Shown here piece by piece: positions 6,215-10,496 of a DNA stretch of 11,519 nucleotides (position 1 is its first letter; the number at the start of each line of letters is the position of its first letter). The notes under the pieces were generated by a model that was given only the letters and a program-made list of their open reading frames with translations, searched no databases and was not told the origin of the DNA. The position numbers and the translations under genes were made by a program. Source of the stretch: Candidatus Omnitrophota bacterium (GTDB lineage: Bacteria > Omnitrophota > Gorgyraeia > Aquiviventales > Aquiviventaceae); NCBI GenBank assembly GCA_016193195.1, contig JACPSQ010000056.1, positions 1-11,519 of the forward strand, written 5' to 3'.

Positions 6215-6568
6215 ATGGAAACCACGCGAACCGCGAGACTGGCTACCCAGCTCCAGCAGGAGATTGCCACGATCATCCACCAGGAGCTCAAAGACCCACG
6301 GTTGGGATTTGTCACGATGACGCGCGTGGAGCTCTCCAAGGATCTCAGTCACGCCAAGGTCTTGTTCAGCTGTCTCGGGGGCGAGGAGGAGCGGGTGCGC
6401 TCCCAAGCCGCGCTGGACCATGCAACGGGGTTCATCCATGGCTTGATTAAAAAGCGCTTCCGGTTGAAAGTCATCCCCGAACTCCTCTTTCGGTACGACG
6501 AATCCATTGCAGGGTCCATTGCGTTATCTGAAACGCTTGATCGGCTCAGGCGCCACAACCAGCCGTGA
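6215..6568 (+). CDS. rbfA: 30S ribosome-binding factor RbfA
   Basis: RbfA binds the maturing 30S subunit near the 5' end of 16S rRNA and is needed for late processing and cold adaptation. The 117-residue product has the KH-like fold signatures: an N-terminal helix (RLATQLQQEIATIIHQELKDPRLGFVTMTRVELSKDL is the relevant region, residues 8-44), then SHAKVLFSCLGG and the C-terminal IKKRFRLKVIPELLFRYDESIAGS, where RVIPEL(x)F-type residues are conserved. A purine-rich GAAGAGGAG overlapping the end of ylxP, about 10 bases upstream, can serve as ribosome-binding site. The stop TGA overlaps an upstream in-frame ATG of truB. Confidence 0.95.
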   Translation: METTRTARLATQLQQEIATIIHQELKDPRLGFVTMTRVELSKDLSHAKVLFSCLGGEEERVRSQAALDHATGFIHGLIKKRFRLKVIPELLFRYDESIAGSIALSETLDRLRRHNQP

Positions 6569-6574
6569 TGCGTG

Positions 6575-6579
6575 TGGAG
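6575..6579 (+). promoter_or_regulatory. ribosome-binding site TGGAG that favours the truB start at 6586
   Basis: TGGAG lies six bases before the ATG at 6586, an ideal spacing. The earlier in-frame ATG at 6568 and GTG at 6565 overlap the rbfA stop but have no such site, and they would add six or seven residues before the usual TruB N-terminus. Confidence 0.5.
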
Positions 6580-6585
6580 CGTTGC

Positions 6586-7293
6586 ATGGTGGAAGGGTTG
6601 CTGCTGATCAATAAGCCTCCTGGGGTGACGTCGCACGACGTGGTGCAGGTGGTCCGTCGGAAGCTCGGCGTTCAACGGGTCGGGCACACGGGGACGCTGG
6701 ATCCGATGGCCCAGGGGTTGCTGATCCTGCTCGTCGGGAGGGCCACGAAGGACCAACAGAGGCTCCAGGCCCATGAGAAGACGTATGAAGCGGTCCTTCG
6801 GTTAGGGACGCAGACGGATACCGGGGACGCGATGGGGAAACCGATCCGGACCGCCCCCGTGCCGCCCTTGGATCAAAACCGCATCACGAGGGTGCTTGCC
6901 TCCTTGAAAGGCCCGTTGGCTCAGAGACCGCCGTCCTACAGCGCCGTGAAAGTGAAGGGGCGCCCCGCGCATTGGTGGGCGCGACGGCATCAACCGGTGA
7001 CCCTTCCAGAGCGGCTCGTTCATCTCTCAGAGGTCACGCTGCTTCAGTGCACACCTGAGACGCTGACGTTCCGCGTCCACTGCTCGGCCGGCACCTACGT
7101 CCGCGCCCTGGCCGAGTCCATCGCCGAGCAGTTGGGGACGCTCGGCCATCTCACGAGCCTCGTGCGCCTGCGCGTCGGTGACTGGAGGATCGAAGACGCA
7201 CGACCGCTCTCCTGGGTCGAGGCATCAAGCCCCGACGCGCTCGTGCACGTCTTACAACCCCTATGCCCTCCAAACGCGTCCTCAAAGGGTTGA
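6586..7293 (+). CDS. truB: tRNA pseudouridine(55) synthase TruB, short form without PUA domain
   Basis: TruB isomerises U55 in the T loop of tRNAs. The N-terminus MVEGLLLINKPPGVTSHDVV is the family start. The catalytic aspartate is D39 in GHTGTLDPMAQGLL. Other conserved blocks are EKTYEAVLRLGTQTDTGD, PPSYSAVKVKG and CSAGTYVRALAESIAEQLGTLGHLTSLVRLRVG. The segment where most TruBs have a LYExAR-like motif reads PAHWWARR. At 235 residues it is shorter than E. coli TruB (314) and ends before the C-terminal PUA RNA-binding domain, so this is a catalytic-domain-only form. The last 31 bases overlap the ribF start in another frame, so the two are translationally linked. Confidence 0.95.
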   Translation: MVEGLLLINKPPGVTSHDVVQVVRRKLGVQRVGHTGTLDPMAQGLLILLVGRATKDQQRLQAHEKTYEAVLRLGTQTDTGDAMGKPIRTAPVPPLDQNRITRVLASLKGPLAQRPPSYSAVKVKGRPAHWWARRHQPVTLPERLVHLSEVTLLQCTPETLTFRVHCSAGTYVRALAESIAEQLGTLGHLTSLVRLRVGDWRIEDARPLSWVEASSPDALVHVLQPLCPPNASSKG

Positions 7294-8276
7294 ACGCGGT
7301 GGCGTCCCCTCCGACGCGTGCTGTCGTGACCGTCGGCGTCTTCGATGGCGTCCACATCGCCCACCAGCGGCTGATTCGATCCACCATCCAACTCGCGCAG
7401 CGGTTGGACGGGACGAGCGTCGCCATCACCTTCGATCCAGACCCGCAGATCGTCTTGGATCCTGCCCATGCCCAGCCCGCGCTCATGCCGCTCGAGGTGC
7501 GAGTGGCGACCCTCCAAGCGTTGGGGCTCGATTGGGTGTGGATTCTCCCCTTTACCACGCGGTTTGCCCGAATGACGGCCGAGCAGTTCATCCGCCGCAT
7601 CTTGGTCCATCGGTTGCGCGCCACGGCGTTGGTCATCGGGGAAGCGTTTGTGTTTGGGAAAAACCGCCGGGGAGACATGGACGTGCTCCGGAGGCTCGGC
7701 CCCTGGTATGGGATCCGGGTGGTTCCTGTGCGACAGGTGCGCCGCCTCGGGGCGCCGGTTTCTAGCTCTCGCATCCGTCGGTTGATCGGGCTGGGGGAAC
7801 TCGCCCAGGCGAGAGGGCTTCTTGGCCGTCCTCCTGCCCTCTACGGGGTCGTCGTGCCAGGCACAGGGCGTGGACGCCGCCTGGGCTTCCCGACGGCGAA
7901 CATTCGGTTGATTCCGCAAGTCGTCCCTCTGCGTGGGGTCTACGCGGTGACCGTCCGCCTCGCCCCACCACCTATCAGGGGTCGCGGGACGCGAACCGCG
8001 GCGGCTACGCCGCTCGCCTCCGGCGAGCTGATAGGTGGTGGGGTGATGAACCTGGGGGTTCGCCCTACGTTCGGGCCTGGGCCCATGATCTGTGAAGTCC
8101 ACCTGCTGGGATTTGCCGGCACCCTCCTCGGACGCTCCGTCTCCCTCTCCTTATTGGCTCGATTGCGAGACGAGCGCTGCTTTCCAAGTTGGCAGGCGCT
8201 CAGCCAGCAGGTGCGCCGGGACATCGCTCGTGCGCGCCGACTCTTTGCGCGGCTCCCCCGCCTCCTTCGCTCCTAA
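7263..8276 (+). CDS. ribF: bifunctional riboflavin kinase / FMN adenylyltransferase RibF with in-frame insertion
   Basis: RibF phosphorylates riboflavin to FMN and adenylates FMN to FAD. The N-terminal adenylyltransferase domain shows VGVFDGVHIAHQRLI (residues 24-38), ITFDPDP, the GEAFVFGKNRRGD block and SSSRIRRLIGLGELAQARGLLGR. The C-terminal kinase domain shows GRGRRLGFPTANI (202-214), GGVMNLGVRPTFG and EVHLLGFAGTLLGR. The nucleotidyltransferase motif, usually HxGH, is HIAH (H31-H34). Length is 337 residues against the usual 305-315. The excess is explained by 27 residues (234-260) encoded by a palindromic 81-bp element between two beta strands of the kinase barrel. The start overlaps truB by 31 bases. 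No FMN riboswitch is visible upstream. The same ylxP-rbfA-truB-ribF order is known in Bacillus. Confidence 0.95.
   Translation: MPSKRVLKGLNAVASPPTRAVVTVGVFDGVHIAHQRLIRSTIQLAQRLDGTSVAITFDPDPQIVLDPAHAQPALMPLEVRVATLQALGLDWVWILPFTTRFARMTAEQFIRRILVHRLRATALVIGEAFVFGKNRRGDMDVLRRLGPWYGIRVVPVRQVRRLGAPVSSSRIRRLIGLGELAQARGLLGRPPALYGVVVPGTGRGRRLGFPTANIRLIPQVVPLRGVYAVTVRLAPPPIRGRGTRTAAATPLASGELIGGGVMNLGVRPTFGPGPMICEVHLLGFAGTLLGRSVSLSLLARLRDERCFPSWQALSQQVRRDIARARRLFARLPRLLRS
7963..8043. repeat. 81-bp cloverleaf-like palindromic element in frame within ribF
   Basis: The outer arms are perfect 16-bp inverted copies: CCCCACCACCTATCAG (7963-7978) and CTGATAGGTGGTGGGG (8028-8043). Inside are three consecutive hairpins: TCGC (7982-7985)/GCGA (7991-7994), extendable by GG/CC with a bulged A; GCGGCG (7998-8003)/CGCCGC (8008-8013); and CTCGCC (8013-8018)/GGCGAG (8022-8027). 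Stem plus three arms would form a cloverleaf as RNA or single-stranded DNA. The length of 81 is a multiple of three and the reading frame is kept, encoding RibF residues 234-260. It resembles in concept the palindromic elements that enter genes in frame in Rickettsia, but I see no sequence match to them. Confidence 0.8.
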
Positions 8277-8356
8277 GCGTTCTCCGTTCGCGCACACTTC
8301 CGCTCACCTCCACACATAAATTTCGCTTCGCCTGGTGTGTCCTCATTTCCAGGTTC

Positions 8357-8452
8357 ACACCACAGAGGCCACAGAAGTTCCACAGAAGCACAGAAGCGTT
8401 TTGAGTCGGTCTGTTCTGTGGTTCTGTGGCCATTCTGTGGTTCGGTGGTGTG
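8357..8452. repeat. octamer palindrome CACAGAAG / TTCTGTGG after ribF
   Basis: The left side has CACAGAAG at 8371-8378, 8382-8389 and 8390-8397. The right side has TTCTGTGG at 8414-8421, 8422-8429 and 8433-8440 and TTCGGTGG at 8441-8448. Perfect inverted pairs are CACACCAC (8357-8364) with 8445-8452, GGCCACAGAA (8368-8377) with 8422-8431, and CCACAGAA (8381-8388) with 8414-8421. It can fold as one long, register-shifting hairpin and marks the boundary between the ribF and mraZ transcription units. Confidence 0.85.
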
Positions 8453-8473
8453 CCGTCCCTTCGCCTTTTTGTC

Positions 8474-8503
8474 TTGACAACAGTGGTGGGGAACGGGTAT
8501 AGT
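8474..8503 (+). promoter_or_regulatory. sigma70-type promoter of the mraZ (dcw) operon
   Basis: A consensus -35 box TTGACA (8474-8479) and a -10 box TATAGT (8498-8503, five of six consensus) are separated by 18 bases. The start site would fall near 8510. A second -10-like TATATT at 8540-8545 lacks a good -35 box and overlaps the GTGG boxes, so it is less likely to be used. Confidence 0.8.
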
Positions 8504-8515
8504 CGGGACATCATT

Positions 8516-8539
8516 GTGGGTGGAAGTGGAATAAAGTGG
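8516..8539 (+). promoter_or_regulatory. three GTGG boxes with 10-bp period, probable MraZ operator
   Basis: GTGG occurs at 8516-8519, 8526-8529 and 8536-8539, exactly one helical turn apart, just after the predicted transcription start. MraZ proteins are known to bind short repeated TGGG- or GTGG-type boxes in front of their own operon. Position and phasing here fit autorepression by the MraZ encoded downstream. The last box reads AAAGTGG, close to the motif reported for mycoplasma MraZ. Confidence 0.65.
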
Positions 8540-8575
8540 TATATTATACACACCCGAAAAATGGCAAGGCCGAAC

Positions 8576-8606
8576 GGGCGGGTTTGTCTGTGAGACAAAT
8601 CCGCCC
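8576..8606 (+). promoter_or_regulatory. stable 14-bp hairpin in the mraZ leader
   Basis: Positions 8576-8589 pair with 8593-8606 around a GTG loop, all Watson-Crick except one G-T pair. It lies in the predicted 5' UTR, 40 bases before the mraZ ATG, and is not followed by a T-tract. It may affect leader stability or translation, or it may be another palindromic repeat. I cannot match it to a known riboswitch. Confidence 0.55.
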
Positions 8607-8646
8607 TGCGTCTCTCCGTCGTGCGGGGGTGTCGGAATAAGCGCCC

Positions 8647-9084
8647 ATGCTGTACGGTGAGTACGAACATACCATCGATCGCAAAGGCCGCCTGATTGTC
8701 CCGGCCAAGTTCCGTCAAGCGCTCAAAACCCACGACGTCACCTCGCTCTTTCTGACCCGCGGGCTCGATGGGTGTCTGTTTTTGTTCCCAGAATCCGAGT
8801 GGCGCCTGGCGGAGAACCGGTTCAAACAAATCCCCTTTACGAAAGGGGAGGGACGGAAATTCAACCGGCTCTTCTTCTCCGGAGCCGTCGAAGTGACCAT
8901 CGATCGGCTGGGGCGTCTCTTAGTGCCGAAGTCGCTGAAGGAATTCGCCCAGATCAAAGAGCAGGTGGTGATCGTCGGCGTCTCGAGCCGGATGGAAATC
9001 TGGTCCAAGGCGAAGTGGCAGGATTTCTACGAGAGCTCGCGGCAAAGCTTTGAAGAAGTCGCTGAACGGGTGATGGTGGAATAG
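8647..9084 (+). CDS. mraZ: transcriptional regulator / division protein MraZ
   Basis: MraZ is the first gene of most dcw clusters and regulates that operon. The 145-residue product has the two tandem SpoVT/AbrB-like halves with the diagnostic DRKGR (residues 11-15, followed by LIVPAKFR) and DRLGR (86-90, followed by LLVPKSLKEFA). The linking GLDGCLFLFPESEW and the end of the second half, VIVGVSSRMEIWSKAKW, are also typical. Length is normal. The ATG at 8647 gives the family N-terminus MLYGEYEHTID; there is only a weak purine-rich stretch upstream. The phased GTGG boxes upstream are its likely target. rsmH follows 10 bases after the stop. Confidence 0.97.
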   Translation: MLYGEYEHTIDRKGRLIVPAKFRQALKTHDVTSLFLTRGLDGCLFLFPESEWRLAENRFKQIPFTKGEGRKFNRLFFSGAVEVTIDRLGRLLVPKSLKEFAQIKEQVVIVGVSSRMEIWSKAKWQDFYESSRQSFEEVAERVMVE

Positions 9085-9094
9085 CAATCCCCCG

Positions 9095-10090
9095 ATGGGT
9101 GAAGTCGTCACAGATCCACATGACGGTCACCTGGCGCTCCCCCTGACGATGAGCCCCCCGCCAACGTCCGGATGGCGCCAGCCCGTCATGGGCTCCGAAG
9201 TCCTCCGCTACCTGAATCCCAGACCGGGCGCCACGATCGTGGACGGTACCGTTGGGACGGGTGGTCACAGCCTGTTGATCCTTCCTCACGTCCTGCCCAC
9301 GGGACGTCTCGTGGCCATCGATCGCGACCAGACGGCGCTTCAGCTTGCGCGGAAGCGGTTGACGGAATTCATCCCGCAAGTAACCTTCGTTCGAGAAAAC
9401 TACCGCAACCTTTCGGCCGTCCTCAAGGATTTGCGGATCCCGCGTGTCGACGGCGTACTCTTGGATCTTGGGATGTCGAGCCTCCAAGTGGATTGCGCCG
9501 AGCGGGGGTTCAGCTTCTCCAAGGAAGGGCCGCTCGACATGCGCATGGACTCCGGACAGGAAGCGACGGCTGAGGCCCTCATCAATGAGCTGAGGGCTGA
9601 TGAGCTGGCCATGATCTTTGAGACGTTTGGCGAAGAGCGCTTTGCCAAACGGATCGCGAGCCGAATCGTGAGCGAGCGGCGGGTGCATCCGATGACCACC
9701 ACCATCCAACTCGCTCGTCTTGTCGTGGAGGCCGTTCCCCCACGGATGCGTCATGGTCGGCTCCATCCCGCCACCAGGATCTTCCAGGCGCTTCGCATGG
9801 CGGTCAACGATGAGGTGGGGGCGCTGGAAGGCGTGTTGGGGCTCGTGAGCGAGCTGCTGAATCCGGGTGGGCGAGCGGTCATTATTACGTTCCATTCACT
9901 CGAAGATCGGCTCGTCAAGCATGCCTTCGCCCAAGGCATGCGCGACGGTGCGTGGACGGTGTTGACGAAGAAACCCGTGCGCCCCTCGGAGGAAGAGGTT
10001 GCGCAAAACCCTCGTGCGCGGTCGGCCAAGCTGCGAGCTATTGAACAACGCTCTGGGCTGGGGGCTCTGGGCACGTGCCCCGAACCCTGA
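9095..10090 (+). CDS. rsmH: 16S rRNA (cytosine(1402)-N4)-methyltransferase RsmH
   Basis: RsmH (MraW) methylates N4 of C1402 in 16S rRNA using S-adenosylmethionine. Conserved blocks are PVMGSEVLRYLNPRPG (residues 30-45), the SAM-binding VDGTVGTGGHS (49-59), VAIDRD, LLDLGMSSLQVD (122-133), GFSFSKEGPLDMRMD (138-152), HPATRIFQALRMAVN (224-238), AVIITFHSLEDR (261-272) and NPRARSAKLRAIE (305-317). The start ATG at 9095 gives an N-terminal extension of about 25 residues before the conserved core; later starts at 9149 or 9188 are possible. The final 13 residues, after the usual end of the protein, are encoded by heptamer repeats. The gene lies between mraZ and ftsL, the standard dcw order. Confidence 0.96.
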   Translation: MGEVVTDPHDGHLALPLTMSPPPTSGWRQPVMGSEVLRYLNPRPGATIVDGTVGTGGHSLLILPHVLPTGRLVAIDRDQTALQLARKRLTEFIPQVTFVRENYRNLSAVLKDLRIPRVDGVLLDLGMSSLQVDCAERGFSFSKEGPLDMRMDSGQEATAEALINELRADELAMIFETFGEERFAKRIASRIVSERRVHPMTTTIQLARLVVEAVPPRMRHGRLHPATRIFQALRMAVNDEVGALEGVLGLVSELLNPGGRAVIITFHSLEDRLVKHAFAQGMRDGAWTVLTKKPVRPSEEEVAQNPRARSAKLRAIEQRSGLGALGTCPEP

Positions 10091-10094
10091 ACCA
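10050..10094 (+). repeat. heptamer words GCTCTGG and CGAACCC at the 3' end of rsmH
   Basis: GCTCTGG (10050-10056), GCTGGGG (10057-10063), GCTCTGG (10064-10070) and GCACGTG (10071-10077) follow a 7-base period. After CCC come CGAACCC (10081-10087) and TGAACCA (10088-10094). The last two are the reverse complement of the GGGTTCA words at 5903-5923. The block supplies the last 13 codons and stop of rsmH and reaches to six bases before the ftsL ATG. Confidence 0.75.
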
Positions 10095-10100
10095 CAGTCC

Positions 10101-10445
10101 ATGCGGTTGCATCGTTGGTTGCTACTCATTGCAGCAATGGTTGGGTTAGGTTGCCTCCAGGTCGCGCAACGGAACGCCGTCTTTCTGCAGGCCTTTGCAG
10201 TCGGAGAACGGCTGCGGGATCTCCATGCGCAGGAAAACGACGTGTCATGGTCGAACGCGCGCATCATCGGGTTGACGTCCCCGCTGCGCTTGGCGCAAAT
10301 CGCCGAGGAGCGGCGACTCAAGCTTGTGGCGTGGCTGAGGCTCCCTCCAGCCCCTGGCGGGGTGGGTGTGGCTTCCGTTCGGAGCGGGACGGTGTCCAGG
10401 GAGGATCTGACACAACTGACGATGGCTGGCGAAGCGTCTGACTGA
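10101..10445 (+). CDS. ftsL: FtsL-like cell division protein
   Basis: A 114-residue bitopic membrane protein between rsmH and ftsI, the normal place of ftsL. It has a short basic N-terminus (MRLHR), one transmembrane segment (about residues 6-24, WLLLIAAMVGLGCLQ), then a periplasmic helix (VGERLRDLHAQENDVSWSNARIIGLTSPLRLAQIAEER) with the FtsL-type pattern in which a coiled coil is followed by 'TSPxRxxxIAEE'. FtsL forms a complex with FtsB and FtsQ that controls septal peptidoglycan synthesis. FtsL is poorly conserved, so the call rests on length, topology and position. The frame is open back to 9999 inside rsmH, but the ATG at 10101 gives the right topology. The C-terminal 25 residues (PPAPGG to SD) have no clear match. 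Confidence 0.82.
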   Translation: MRLHRWLLLIAAMVGLGCLQVAQRNAVFLQAFAVGERLRDLHAQENDVSWSNARIIGLTSPLRLAQIAEERRLKLVAWLRLPPAPGGVGVASVRSGTVSREDLTQLTMAGEASD

Positions 10446-10496
10446 TGGGCGCTTCTCCAACCTCGCCGTCACCAACAGAGCCCGTGGGGGTGGGCC

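Larger units (their letters stand above)
8277..8646 (+). other. 370-bp intergenic region between ribF and mraZ
   Basis: This is the only long gap in the window. The first 80 bases hold nothing firm, apart from TGGTGTG (8333-8339), which can pair with CACACCA (8357-8363). Then come the CACAGAAG palindrome, a sigma70-type promoter, phased GTGG boxes and a 5'-UTR hairpin, each listed separately. No convincing intrinsic terminator for the ribF operon is seen. TTTTT at 8466-8470 lies 13 bases after the palindrome, which is too far for a standard one. Confidence 0.7.

Noticed and set aside
7095..8102. 335-codon antisense ORF on the minus strand across truB and ribF
   Set aside because: The plus-strand genes are certain. 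Long antisense ORFs are common in high-GC DNA, and this translation is low-complexity (Arg/Pro/Gly/His-rich) with no recognisable motif.
8357..8470. intrinsic terminator after ribF
   Set aside because: The stem is long and imperfect and the T-run starts 13 bases after it, so it does not fit a normal intrinsic terminator, although a termination role is not excluded.
8550..8615. cyclic di-GMP (GEMM) riboswitch in the mraZ leader
   Set aside because: The GGCAAGGCC stretch looked suggestive, but the conserved GEMM core blocks and the second stem are not present.
8954..9895. 313-codon antisense ORF opposite rsmH
   Set aside because: It is the shadow of a clearly identified gene and has no coherent domain or signal.
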